Source: Rahnella inusitata_A (GTDB lineage Bacteria; Pseudomonadota; Gammaproteobacteria; Enterobacterales; Enterobacteriaceae). From it: a stretch of DNA of 64,000 bases. The notes beneath the pieces are model-generated. The model did no database searches, had not been told where the DNA came from, and saw nothing but the letters and a program-made list of their open reading frames with translations. Positions 28,132 to 36,167 of the stretch are shown one piece after another; position 1 is the stretch's first letter, and each line of letters starts with the position of its first letter. The stretch spans positions 434,001 to 498,000 of the forward strand of contig NZ_CBCPJJ010000009.1 of the NCBI RefSeq assembly GCF_965118895.1. The letters run 5' to 3'. Made by a program: the position numbers and the translations under genes.

Positions 28132-28515
28132 ATGACTGATACACCACAAAACCCCGGTGCGGCGAAAGATCCGCTGCACGGCGTCACGCTGGAAAAACTG
28201 CTGACAACGCTGGTGGACAACTTCGGCTGGCCGGCGCTGGCGTCGCAGGTGAACATCAACTGTTTCAAAAGCGATCCGAGTGTAAAATCCAGCCTGAAAT
28301 TCCTGCGCCGCACGCCCTGGGCGCGTAAGGAAGTGGAAACGCTGTATCTGGATTTCATCGAAGGCCATCTGCGCCCGGACATGAGCCGCAGCAAACGCCG
28401 CACGCCGCTGTCTGAAGTCAAAGCGCAAAAGCCAAAAGTCAGCACCGCCAAACCGGCCGCCGACAGTCCGTGGAACGATCATCCGTTGATGAAAAAACAA
28501 GACGATCCCTCCTGA
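28132..28515 (+). CDS. VF530-family DUF2132 protein
   Basis: 127 residues. The segment DPLHGVTLEKLLTTLV with WPALASQVNINCF, SSLKFLRRTPWARKEVE and LYLDFI is the DUF2132/VF530 domain, a small helical fold proposed to bind DNA. The C-terminal ~45 residues are basic and Pro/Ala-rich and look disordered. ATG at 28132 is used. It lies 77 bases after uvrB; whether it is transcribed with it is not clear. Molecular role unknown. Confidence 0.75.
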   Translation: MTDTPQNPGAAKDPLHGVTLEKLLTTLVDNFGWPALASQVNINCFKSDPSVKSSLKFLRRTPWARKEVETLYLDFIEGHLRPDMSRSKRRTPLSEVKAQKPKVSTAKPAADSPWNDHPLMKKQDDPS

Positions 28516-28613
28516 TAAATTCATTGTTATCAGCCTGTGAAAAAGCTCCGCATTGTGTAAAGTGATGCAGGGCTTTTTTCATTCTTGGGTTGTGATTGTT
28601 GAGGGAAAGGATT

Positions 28614-29138
28614 GTGGCAGAGCAAAACGTACTGATTGTTGTGGATATGCAAAATGGTGTGTTTGAATCCGAACGGTATGATCGTGCCGGACGTGCTGCA
28701 CAGATTAATCAGATGATCGACCGGGCAGGGCAGGTCATCTTCATCCAGCATGCCGAGGGGGAGATGACCGAAGGCAGCGCGCTGTGGGATGTCTTACCGG
28801 AGCTGCATCGCCCGGATGGTGCAATTTCTGTCACCAAAACCGCCTGTGATTCCTTCTACCGCACAACACTGGAATCTGTTCTCAAAGAGCTGGATACCAC
28901 GCGTTTCACAATTTGTGGCTGCGCCACCGATTATTGCGTCGACACCACCATCAAAATCGCGGCCAGCAAAGGCTACGCGGTGACCGTGGCGTCCGATGCG
29001 CATACCACCGGCAACCGCACCCACGTGACCGCGCAGCAGCTGATCGCTCATCACAACGAAGTCTGGGAAGGGCTTTCTGTGCCGGGCAATCCGGTATCGG
29101 TGAAAACGACCGCGCAGATTTTAGCGGACTGGCAATAA
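28614..29138 (+). CDS. Isochorismatase-like cysteine hydrolase
   Basis: 174 residues from GTG 28614, which has GAGGGAAAGG at 28601-28610; earlier TTG codons lack spacing for a ribosome site. The catalytic triad is visible: Asp in VVDMQNG, Lys in SVTKTACDSF and Cys in CGCATDYCVD. The family includes nicotinamidases, isochorismatases and ureidoacrylate or N-carbamoylsarcosine amidases; the substrate cannot be told from sequence. Cytoplasmic. Convergent with yvcK, sharing a strong bidirectional terminator. Confidence 0.85.
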   Translation: MAEQNVLIVVDMQNGVFESERYDRAGRAAQINQMIDRAGQVIFIQHAEGEMTEGSALWDVLPELHRPDGAISVTKTACDSFYRTTLESVLKELDTTRFTICGCATDYCVDTTIKIAASKGYAVTVASDAHTTGNRTHVTAQQLIAHHNEVWEGLSVPGNPVSVKTTAQILADWQ

Positions 29139-29157
29139 GTCAGAGCCTGCAAAAATG

Positions 29158-29184
29158 ACAAAGGCCGCATTGCGCGGCCTTTGT
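29158..29184. terminator. Bidirectional terminator between hydrolase and yvcK
   Basis: A perfect 11-bp stem ACAAAGGCCGC / GCGGCCTTTGT with a 5-base loop lies 20 and 17 bases past the two converging stops. Confidence 0.85.
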
Positions 29185-29200
29185 GTTATGGGGGCAGGCG

Positions 29201-30109
29201 TTACTGCATCTTTTGCAGCGCTTCTTCCAGCGCCATGCGCAGCATTTCGCGATCATGACGGTACGGAATGTCGCTGGCTTCCAGCGGGCTTTGAATAATC
29301 AGATGTTCAGCGGCGCAGTTGCCGACCTGCACTTTCGGCCCGACGATTGCCGCATCGGCACGACGGCCAATGCGTTTTTCGATCATGTCCAGCTTGTTGT
29401 CCAGCGTCAGCGAGGCGGCGGCGACGCTCAGCTCTTTCCCCAGATTGCCAATGTAAACAATGTGCGCGCGGCTGCGGCGCAGGGCGGTGGTGAGATCGTT
29501 CATCAGCAACAGCGGCATCAGGCTGGTGTAGAAACTGCCGGGCCCGATCAGTATCAGATTGGCTTCATCAATCGCCTGGATCGCCTCGCGGGTTGCGGGC
29601 ACCTGGGGTTCCAGCAGCAGTTCGCGTGGCGTTTTTTGCAACTTATCGACATTCACTTCGCCGTGCACACGTTTGCCGTCTGCATCAATCGCCGTGAGAT
29701 CTACCGGATCTTCAGACATCGGGATCAGCTCCGCGTCCACTTTCAGCAGGCTGCGCACCAGATTGATCGCTTCCAGCGGTCGCACGGTCAGGTGATCCAG
29801 CGCGCGCAGCATCAGGTTGCCGAGGTTGTGTCCGTCCAGTTCGCCCTGACCGCTGAAACGATATTCAAACATCGCTGAGGCCAGACTCGGTTCAGTGATC
29901 AGCTGGTTCAGGCAGTTGCGCATATCACCCCACGCAATGCCGCCCACTGAACGGCGGATGCGGCCGGTCGAACCGCCGTTATCCGTTGTTGTCACGATGC
30001 CCGTCAGTCGTGGGCCCAGCGAAGAGAGCGAAGACATCACGCGGCCAAGCCCGTGGCCTCCGCCGAGTGCCACCACCCGATCGAGGTCAGCGAGAGTACG
30101 ATTGCGCAT
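29201..30109 (-). CDS. ybhK: YvcK/YbhK-family protein (gluconeogenesis factor family)
   Basis: 302 residues, the same length as E. coli YbhK. The N-terminal LDRVVALGGGHGLGRVM is the glycine-rich nucleotide-sugar binding loop of the CofD-like fold, followed by TTTDNGGSTGRIRR and GDMRNCLNQLI. In Bacillus, YvcK binds UDP-GlcNAc and is needed for growth on gluconeogenic carbon sources and for cell shape; the enterobacterial role is less defined. ATG 30109 has AAGGAAA upstream and restores MRNRTLADLD, the usual start. Divergent from moaA. Confidence 0.93.
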   Translation of the reverse strand: MRNRTLADLDRVVALGGGHGLGRVMSSLSSLGPRLTGIVTTTDNGGSTGRIRRSVGGIAWGDMRNCLNQLITEPSLASAMFEYRFSGQGELDGHNLGNLMLRALDHLTVRPLEAINLVRSLLKVDAELIPMSEDPVDLTAIDADGKRVHGEVNVDKLQKTPRELLLEPQVPATREAIQAIDEANLILIGPGSFYTSLMPLLLMNDLTTALRRSRAHIVYIGNLGKELSVAAASLTLDNKLDMIEKRIGRRADAAIVGPKVQVGNCAAEHLIIQSPLEASDIPYRHDREMLRMALEEALQKMQ

Positions 30110-30424
30110 AAGTTTCCTTGTAAGACGGGGGAGCACGGGAGGCTGAAATTTTATCCGGGGATTTTACCTAATTTTGCAACAGGATGTTATCAATTAGCCT
30201 TCCTGAAACACTTTTTCTATATCGCCGCTTTTATCGTTGAAAATGCAGCGTTTTGCATTGAAAAGTCGTTATATATCAAAATGCATAACGAAAACCACCT
30301 TGGCGATCCGGACTTTACGGCGTTAGAATATGCGCCGTTACCCGAATTCATGGCTTCTGCAAAGAAAGAAATGGATCAACTCCTAGCCTTTGCCCCTAAG
30401 TTGCTTTCTGACGATAGTCCCACA
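30110..30424. other. yvcK-moaA intergenic region and moaA leader
   Basis: No established gene. It contains a frame opening at ATG 30281 that would run through the predicted riboswitch to a TGA at 30527-30529, inside moaA in another frame. No good ribosome site precedes that ATG, so it is not called as a gene here. Promoters for yvcK (minus) and moaA (plus) must lie in this stretch. Confidence 0.5.
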
Positions 30425-30505
30425 GAAACAATATGGTGCTCTGGCCGTGACGAACGTCACCAGGGTGCATGGCAGAAATGCCCGCATCTCCCGTATTTGG
30501 AAAGG
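30425..30505 (+). ncRNA. Predicted molybdenum-cofactor (Moco) riboswitch of moaA
   Basis: Directly upstream of moaA, the leader has a hairpin GTGAC-GAAC-GTCAC (30447-30460) and a GNRA tetraloop hairpin GGCA-GAAA-TGCC (30471-30482), followed by CGCATCTCCCG. These elements and their order recall the Moco RNA motif of enterobacterial moaA leaders, which lowers moaA expression when molybdenum cofactor is available. The assignment is from memory of the motif, not a covariance search. Confidence 0.7.
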
Positions 30506-30512
30506 TGTAAAG

Positions 30513-31499
30513 GTGCTTCAACTTACTGATGCTTTTGCCCGCAAGTTTTATTACTTGCGGCTGTCGATCACCGACGTGTGCAATTTTCGTTGCACCTATT
30601 GTCTGCCGGACGGCTACAAGCCGCACGGACACAGCAATAAAAGCTTTCTCTCGCTCGATGAAATCCGTCGGGTCAGCCGCGCGTTCGCTCAGTTAGGAAC
30701 GGAAAAAGTGCGCCTGACCGGTGGCGAACCGTCGCTGCGCCGCGACTTCTGCGAGATCATCGCCGCCGTGCGCGAAAATCCCTCAATCAAAACGCTGGCG
30801 GTGACCACCAATGGTTATCGCATGGCGCGTGATATCAGCAAATGGCGCGATGCCGGGCTGACCAATATCAACGTTAGCGTCGACAGCCTCGATGCCCGCC
30901 AGTTTCATGCCATCACCGGGCAGGACAAATTCCGTGAAGTCATGGAAGGCATTGATGCCGCGTTTGACGCCGGTTTCAGCAAGGTAAAAGTCAATACCGT
31001 GCTGATGCGCGACGTGAATCACGCCAGCCTCGGCACGTTCCTTGACTGGATCAAAACTCGCCCGATTCAGCTGCGTTTCATCGAACTGATGGAAACCGGC
31101 GACGGCGGCGATCTGTTCCGCAAACATCATGTCTCCGGCGAAGTGTTGCGCGAACAACTGGTGCGTCAGGGGTGGCAGTTGCAGATCCGTTCGCGCAGTG
31201 ACGGCCCGGCACAGGTATTCAGTCATCCGGATTATCTCGGCGAAATCGGTCTGATCATGCCTTATGAAAAAGATTTCTGCGCCAGCTGTAACCGCCTGCG
31301 CGTCTCTGCCATCGGCAATCTGCATTTGTGTCTGTTTGGCGAGCAGGGCATTCCTCTGCGCGATTTACTGTCCGACGATATGCAGCAGGAAGACCTGATG
31401 GATCGCATTCAGGGCGGCCTCAGCCGTAAAAAACAGACTCACTTCCTGCATGAAGGCAATACCGGTATTACTCAGAACCTGTCGTTTATCGGCGGGTGA
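30513..31499 (+). CDS. moaA: GTP 3',8-cyclase (molybdenum cofactor biosynthesis protein A)
   Basis: 328 residues from GTG 30513, giving the usual N-terminus LQLTDAFARKFYYLR. A radical-SAM enzyme converting GTP to 3',8-cyclo-GTP, the first step of molybdopterin synthesis. The CxxxCxxC cluster site is CNFRCTYC, and the second cluster ligands are CASCNRLR and, 13 residues later, a Cys in LHLCLFG. The C-terminus ends in GG, needed for activity in this family. First gene of moaABCDE, under a predicted Moco riboswitch. Confidence 0.97.
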   Translation: MLQLTDAFARKFYYLRLSITDVCNFRCTYCLPDGYKPHGHSNKSFLSLDEIRRVSRAFAQLGTEKVRLTGGEPSLRRDFCEIIAAVRENPSIKTLAVTTNGYRMARDISKWRDAGLTNINVSVDSLDARQFHAITGQDKFREVMEGIDAAFDAGFSKVKVNTVLMRDVNHASLGTFLDWIKTRPIQLRFIELMETGDGGDLFRKHHVSGEVLREQLVRQGWQLQIRSRSDGPAQVFSHPDYLGEIGLIMPYEKDFCASCNRLRVSAIGNLHLCLFGEQGIPLRDLLSDDMQQEDLMDRIQGGLSRKKQTHFLHEGNTGITQNLSFIGG

Positions 31500-31531
31500 A
31501 ACCGGCACCAAAGGGTTTAAGGAGCAAACTG

Positions 31532-32044
31532 ATGAGCAAGGCCAGCAAAGAATTTTTGCCGTTATCCGTGGCTGTCATGACGGTGTCCGATCGCCGTACC
31601 GACGCGGAAGATACCTCCGGGCATTACCTGAAAGAGGCGGTCACAGAAGCCGGGCATCACGTCGTCGCACAGCAAATCGTGAAAGAAAGCATTTACAGCA
31701 TCCGTGCGGTCGTATCCGCGTGGATTGCTGATGAAAAGATTCAGGCGATTTTGATTAACGGTGGCACCGGTTTTAACGTCGGCAACAACACACCGGAAGC
31801 CCTGAAGCCGCTGTTCGACCGCGAAATTGAAGGCTTTGGTGAACTGTTCCGCATGGTGTCCTTTGAAGATATCGGCACCTCGACCATTCAGTCTCGTGCC
31901 ATCGCGGGCATCGCCAATCAGACCGTGATTTTCGCCATGCCGGGTTCCACCCGCGCCTGCCAGACGGCCTGGGATAACATTATCGAAGCCCAGCTCGACG
32001 CCCGTCAGGGCCCGTGCAATTTCACTCCACATTTGAAGAAATAA
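31532..32044 (+). CDS. moaB: Molybdenum cofactor biosynthesis protein B
   Basis: 170 residues from ATG 31532, which has AAGGAG upstream. MogA/MoaB fold. The family motif is GGTGxxxxDxxPEA, but here it reads NGGTGFNVGNNTPEA, with Asn in place of the conserved Asp and Asn before GGTG where E. coli MoaB has TGGTGLTEGDQAPEA. In E. coli, MoaB is dispensable and MogA does the adenylylation of molybdopterin, so loss of the Asp may be tolerated. Other parts, such as FAMPGSTRAC, are normal. Confidence 0.93.
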   Translation: MSKASKEFLPLSVAVMTVSDRRTDAEDTSGHYLKEAVTEAGHHVVAQQIVKESIYSIRAVVSAWIADEKIQAILINGGTGFNVGNNTPEALKPLFDREIEGFGELFRMVSFEDIGTSTIQSRAIAGIANQTVIFAMPGSTRACQTAWDNIIEAQLDARQGPCNFTPHLKK

Positions 32045-32046
32045 GC

Positions 32047-32538
32047 ATGTCAGAACTTACTCATATTAATGCTTCCGGCGATGCCCACATGGTGGACGTC
32101 TCCGGTAAAGCCGAAACCGTGCGTGAAGCCCGCGCCGAAGCCTTTGTCGAAATGGCCGAAAGCACGCTGGCGATGATCATCAGCGGTAATCACCACAAAG
32201 GCGACGTGTTCGCCACCGCGCGCATTGCCGGTATTCAGGCAGCGAAGAAAACCTGGGATCTGATCCCGCTGTGCCATCCGCTGTTGCTGACCAAAGTGGA
32301 AGTGAACCTGGAAGCGCAGCCTGAATTTAATCGTGTACGTATCGAATCCCGCTGTCGCCTGAGTGGTAAAACCGGCGTCGAGATGGAAGCGCTGACAGCG
32401 GCATCCGTCGCCGCGCTGACGATTTATGACATGTGCAAAGCCGTGCAGAAAGACATGGTGATTGGCCCGATCCGCCTGCTGGAAAAAAGCGGCGGGAAAT
32501 CCGGTGATTTTAAGGTGGAAAGTAAGGCGGAAGCATGA
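32047..32538 (+). CDS. moaC: Cyclic pyranopterin monophosphate synthase
   Basis: 163 residues from ATG 32047, two bases after moaB. Converts 3',8-cyclo-GTP to cyclic pyranopterin monophosphate. Typical MoaC segments are present: MVDVSGKAETVREARA, LIPLCHPLLLTKVEV, GVEMEALTAASVAALTIYDMCKA and a C-terminal LLEKSGGKSGDF with the catalytic Lys. Overlaps moaD by 4 bases. Confidence 0.97.
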   Translation: MSELTHINASGDAHMVDVSGKAETVREARAEAFVEMAESTLAMIISGNHHKGDVFATARIAGIQAAKKTWDLIPLCHPLLLTKVEVNLEAQPEFNRVRIESRCRLSGKTGVEMEALTAASVAALTIYDMCKAVQKDMVIGPIRLLEKSGGKSGDFKVESKAEA

Positions 32539-32780
32539 TCGAGATTTTATTCTTCGCGCAGGTGCGTGAAATTATTGGCACCTCAGCGCTGCAACTGCCG
32601 GCAGAATTCCCCACCGTTGACTGCCTGCGTAACGCCCTGACGGCACGCGGCGACCGCTGGGCGCTGGCGCTGGAATCCGGCAAATTGCTGGTGGCGGTGA
32701 ATCAGACGCTGACCGATATGGCGCATCCGCTGAAAGCGGGGGACGAAGTGGCGTTCTTCCCGCCGGTTACCGGAGGCTGA
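32535..32780 (+). CDS. moaD: Molybdopterin synthase small (sulfur carrier) subunit
   Basis: 81 residues, ubiquitin-like fold ending in PPVTGG. The C-terminal Gly-Gly is thiocarboxylated and donates sulfur to make molybdopterin with MoaE. Start overlaps the moaC stop by 4 bases, typical of tight coupling. Confidence 0.96.
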   Translation: MIEILFFAQVREIIGTSALQLPAEFPTVDCLRNALTARGDRWALALESGKLLVAVNQTLTDMAHPLKAGDEVAFFPPVTGG

Positions 32781-32781
32781 G

Positions 32782-33234
32782 ATGGATCAGACCAAAATTA
32801 TTGTTGATGTCGCGCCGTTCAGCGTTGGCGATGAATACAACTGGCTGGCGCAGTCTGACGCCGACGGCGCGGTGGTGACCTTCACCGGCAAAGTGCGCAA
32901 TCACAATCTGGGTAATCATGTCAGCGCATTAACGCTGGAGCACTATCCGGGCATGACCGAGAAAGCGCTGGCAGAAATTGTCGCCGACGCCCGTACCCGC
33001 TGGCCGCTGCAACGGGTTTCGGTTTATCACCGCGTCGGACCGATGTATCCGGGCGATGAAATTGTGTTTGTAGGCGTCACCAGCGCGCACCGCGGAATGG
33101 CGTTCGAAGCGACTGAATTCATTATGGATCACCTGAAAACCCGTGCGCCATTCTGGAAACGCGAAGCGACCGAAGAGGGCGACCGCTGGGTTGACGCCCG
33201 TGACAGCGATAAAGACGCGGCAGCGCGCTGGTAA
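32782..33234 (+). CDS. moaE: Molybdopterin synthase catalytic subunit
   Basis: 150 residues. Forms the heterotetrameric molybdopterin synthase with MoaD and inserts two sulfurs into cyclic pyranopterin monophosphate. Family motifs: VVTFTGKVRNHNLG, LEHYPGMTEKAL, VYHRVG, and the active-site region KTRAPFWKRE with conserved Lys. Begins one base after the moaD stop. Confidence 0.97.
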   Translation: MDQTKIIVDVAPFSVGDEYNWLAQSDADGAVVTFTGKVRNHNLGNHVSALTLEHYPGMTEKALAEIVADARTRWPLQRVSVYHRVGPMYPGDEIVFVGVTSAHRGMAFEATEFIMDHLKTRAPFWKREATEEGDRWVDARDSDKDAAARW

Positions 33235-33302
33235 ATCGCAGTTCAACCGCACGCAAGCCTCCCATGCTTTTTGCATTATCTGTGATACGCTTAGAAGATC
33301 GG

Positions 33303-33325
33303 GAGGCTGTGTTGGCCTCATTTTT
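33303..33325 (+). terminator. Terminator-like hairpin after moa operon
   Basis: GAGGC-N7-GCCTC followed by ATTTTT, 69 bases past moaE and 24 before the ybhL start. The short stem could end moa transcription or attenuate entry into ybhL. Confidence 0.5.
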
Positions 33326-33348
33326 CCTCCATGCAAAAGGTAATCATC

Positions 33349-34059
33349 ATGGATCGATATCCACGCAGTAATGGTTCAATTGTTGAACGCGCGAATACCG
33401 GCATTCAGGCCTACATGGCGCAAGTCTATGGCTGGATGTTCTGTGGTTTGCTGCTGACCGCATTTGTCGCCTGGTATGCTTCCGGCTCTGAAAAAATCAT
33501 GAGCTTTGTGTTCTCCAGCCAGATTACGTTCTTCGGTTTGATCATTGCGCAACTGGCGCTGGTCTTCGTGATTTCAGGCATGGTGAATCGCCTGAGCGGC
33601 ACGGTCGCGACCGGTCTGTTCATGCTCTACTCGGCGCTGACCGGCCTGACGCTGTCCAGCATTTTCCTGGTTTACACCGGCGACTCGATCTTCGGGACGT
33701 TCATTGTTGCCGCCGGTATGTTTGGCGCGATGAGTGTTTACGGTTACGTGACCAAGCGTGATTTAACCGGCATTGGCAGCATGTTGTTCATGGCATTGAT
33801 CGGCCTGGTGTTGGCTTCACTGGTCAATATGTGGCTGAAAAGCTCTGGCCTCGCGAACATTATTTCTTATGCAGGTGTGCTGATCTTCGTCGGTCTGACC
33901 GCTTATGACACCCAAAAGCTGAAGAACATGGGCGCGCAGTTGTCTGCGGATGACCGCGATAATTTCCGCAAATATTCGATTGTGGGCGCGCTGACGTTGT
34001 ATCTGGATTTCATCAACCTGTTCCTGATGCTGTTACGCATCTTCGGCAACCGTCGTTAA
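33349..34059 (+). CDS. ybhL: Bax inhibitor-1 family inner-membrane protein
   Basis: 236 residues with seven hydrophobic segments and the BI-1/LFG family pattern, very similar from memory to E. coli YbhL. Matching stretches are NTGIQAYMAQVYGWM, GMFGAMSVYGYVTKRDL and LTAYDTQKLKNMG; the C-terminus ends LRIFGNRR. The family includes proton-sensitive calcium leak channels; the bacterial physiological role is unsettled. ATG 33349 has AAAAGG 8 bases upstream. Confidence 0.92.
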   Translation: MDRYPRSNGSIVERANTGIQAYMAQVYGWMFCGLLLTAFVAWYASGSEKIMSFVFSSQITFFGLIIAQLALVFVISGMVNRLSGTVATGLFMLYSALTGLTLSSIFLVYTGDSIFGTFIVAAGMFGAMSVYGYVTKRDLTGIGSMLFMALIGLVLASLVNMWLKSSGLANIISYAGVLIFVGLTAYDTQKLKNMGAQLSADDRDNFRKYSIVGALTLYLDFINLFLMLLRIFGNRR

Positions 34060-34082
34060 TCGGTTTTTGATGGCAAATTTGA

Positions 34083-34110
34083 GAGGGGCGCTGAAAAGCG
34101 CTCTTTTTTT
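34083..34110 (+). terminator. Terminator of ybhL
   Basis: GCGCT-GAAA-AGCGC within GAGGGGCGCT...AGCGCTC, followed by seven or more Ts, 24 bases past the stop. Confidence 0.85.
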
Positions 34111-34129
34111 ATGCCATTGCCGGGCATAG

Positions 34130-34555
34130 AGCGGCTTTTTATAGCAAATTCAAGGTCAAGACCTTGGGCTGCCGCCCAAACCGGCCCAAAGGACGCGTAA
34201 ACGCGCGCCCTCTGGACTCCCCCGTTTTTTAAAACACGTGCCGTGCAGACGGGCTATGTTTCAGCTGCTTCAACTCTTGCCGCAAAATCCCGCCGCTGTG
34301 CGGTTCCCTCGGTGCGGGTTACAACCCGCGCAAACAGACGCGCGGTTTTCCACCTCTTCCTCGGCGTGATTTTTGAACGCGGCCAACTCTTTTTCGGTCA
34401 CAACTTCACCGGCTCGGATCATTTCAAAAAATCAAAACCACTCGTTCGGCTCCCTTCCCTTCGAGGGAGAGGAGCAAAGCAAAGCGGCTCAACCTTCTTT
34501 GTGGGCAGACGCCCACGGTATTGACCTTGAATTTAACTTGAGCTTTGAAGCCGCT
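34130..34555. mobile_element. MITE-like element with terminal inverted repeats, repeat copy 2
   Basis: The core (34150-34437) matches 15597-15889. Here the element is flanked by AAATTCAAGGTCAA (34146-34159) and its exact inverse TTGACCTTGAATTT (34521-34534). An outer pair AGCGGCTT (34130-34137) / AAGCCGCT (34548-34555) lies beyond these. No transposase is encoded; small open frames differ between copies by indels. The arrangement fits a non-autonomous element of about 390-425 bases. I cannot see a target duplication. Confidence 0.7.
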
Positions 34556-34583
34556 ATTGCAGCGGCCTCCTGCAATCCAAATT

Positions 34584-35789
34584 CTACGGGATTCTGACTC
34601 TCCCCGTCGGCACCTGCCGGAAACTCCACCACACCTGCACCGTGTTAAATAACACCAGTATTGCCGTGACGATAAACACCCAGCGGAACCCCAGCACCGC
34701 CGAGGCGGTCGAGCCTATCAGTGGCCCGATAACATTCCCCAGATACATGAAGGACTGGTTATAACCAAAGATCCGGCCGGTGACCTGATCGCTGCTGTAT
34801 TTAATCAGCAACGCCTGCACGGCAGGCATCAGCGCACCGTCGCCGAAACCGAGCATGAAGCGCAAAATGCCGAGCTGGGTCGGGGTGTTGATGAGCGCCA
34901 TCAGGCAGAACAAGATGAAGCAAAAGACCAGCGCGGCGATGAGCACACGGTGCGCGCCGATGCGATCGCCGAGTTTGCCGAGTTTCGGCGCAGCCATCAG
35001 CGCCGAGACCCCCGGAACGGCGGCGATCACGCCGCTGATAAAGGCGATATTACTGGTGTCCGAAGAGAGTTCGCGGATGAACAGTGTAAGGATCGGGCTG
35101 ATGGATCCATTGGCCAGCTGAATCATCATGGTGGTTACGAACAGGCTGACGATAAGCCACGGATAGGGCAGCGTAGTGAAAACCGCTTTGCCGCTGAGCC
35201 GGTTGGCTTTGGTTACCGGCACCACGCGCTCTTTGATCAGGAATAACGTGATGAGAAAGCTGATAAACAGCATACCGCTGGTGACGAAAAATACCGTGCG
35301 CAGGCCGAGGTGATCGGCCATGAAACCGCCGAGCAGCGGGCCGATGATAACGCCTGACACCTGACCGGTCGAGAGCGTGCCGAGCGCCCAGCCACTTTTA
35401 TCCCGCGGTACCTGCGAGGCGACCAGTGCCATGGCATTCGGGATATAACCGGAGGTTAATCCCATCAGCGTGCGCAGAATGAACAGCTGCCAGACGTTGG
35501 TGGCAAAGCCCTGCAACATCATGACAATCGCCATGCCCAGCGCCGCGCGCAGCAGCATTAACTTGCGGCCTTTGCGATCCGCGAGGCTGCCCCATAACGG
35601 CGCGACGATGGCGGAAACCAGAAATGTGCCGCTGAAGACCAGACCGGACCACAAACTGAGGGATGCGTGGTCGGTGACGCCCAGCTGTTCAATATAAAGA
35701 GGTAAAAAAGGCAGGATTTGACTCATCGCCATGCCGGTGAAAAAACACCCCAGCCAGACGGAGATTAAATTGATTTTCCAGGTTTCCAT
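34584..35789 (-). CDS. mdtG: MFS multidrug efflux transporter, MdtG-like
   Basis: 401 residues, 12 predicted membrane segments, DHA1-type major facilitator. Family motif A appears as GSLADRKGRKLMLLR, and SQVPRDKSGWALGTLSTG plus PRLGKLGDRIG-type residues match E. coli MdtG from memory. MdtG exports fosfomycin and deoxycholate in E. coli, under MarA/SoxS/Rob control; regulation here is not evident. Divergent from the rhlE leader. Downstream lies the MITE-like element. Confidence 0.88.
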   Translation of the reverse strand: METWKINLISVWLGCFFTGMAMSQILPFLPLYIEQLGVTDHASLSLWSGLVFSGTFLVSAIVAPLWGSLADRKGRKLMLLRAALGMAIVMMLQGFATNVWQLFILRTLMGLTSGYIPNAMALVASQVPRDKSGWALGTLSTGQVSGVIIGPLLGGFMADHLGLRTVFFVTSGMLFISFLITLFLIKERVVPVTKANRLSGKAVFTTLPYPWLIVSLFVTTMMIQLANGSISPILTLFIRELSSDTSNIAFISGVIAAVPGVSALMAAPKLGKLGDRIGAHRVLIAALVFCFILFCLMALINTPTQLGILRFMLGFGDGALMPAVQALLIKYSSDQVTGRIFGYNQSFMYLGNVIGPLIGSTASAVLGFRWVFIVTAILVLFNTVQVWWSFRQVPTGRVRIP

Positions 35790-36167
35790 GTCGCTGCGGT
35801 ATGGCCTTAATGGAGTGAAGAGGGAGCTGTCGCAAGCATAGCAAGTGAATACCGAGAGGGGGACGCAAAAAGTGGGAACGTATTGATGAGGTTTATAATT
35901 GATTATCCTGTATCAAGGTTTGGGACTATGACCGCAGATTATCCGGTCACAATTTTTCGCCCGCGTCTGTGATTGTCATCACTGGTTACAGGGCAACAGG
36001 AGATAATTTCACGCGTAGCGGCGTTCTGTGCTATTATCGCCCCAACTGGCGCACTGCAGTTTGTGCCGAATCCTCGTGGTAATGCCTCATTTGCCTCGTC
36101 TGATCATCCACTCTTGAAACTGCACCGAACCCCGTTCGGGTTAGAGTGGACTGGAGCTTTTCCTTAT
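35790..36167. other. mdtG-rhlE intergenic region with likely rhlE promoter
   Basis: No gene is supported; the in-frame extension of rhlE upstream of 36168 has no counterpart in RhlE proteins. A promoter candidate is TTCACG (36008-36013)-18-TATTAT (36032-36037), which would give a leader of about 125 bases. Nothing else recognised. Confidence 0.4.

Noticed and set aside
34243..34524. 93-codon frame in the MITE-like element
   Set aside because: The matching frame is shifted in the other copy and no ribosome site is seen; better explained as non-coding repeat.
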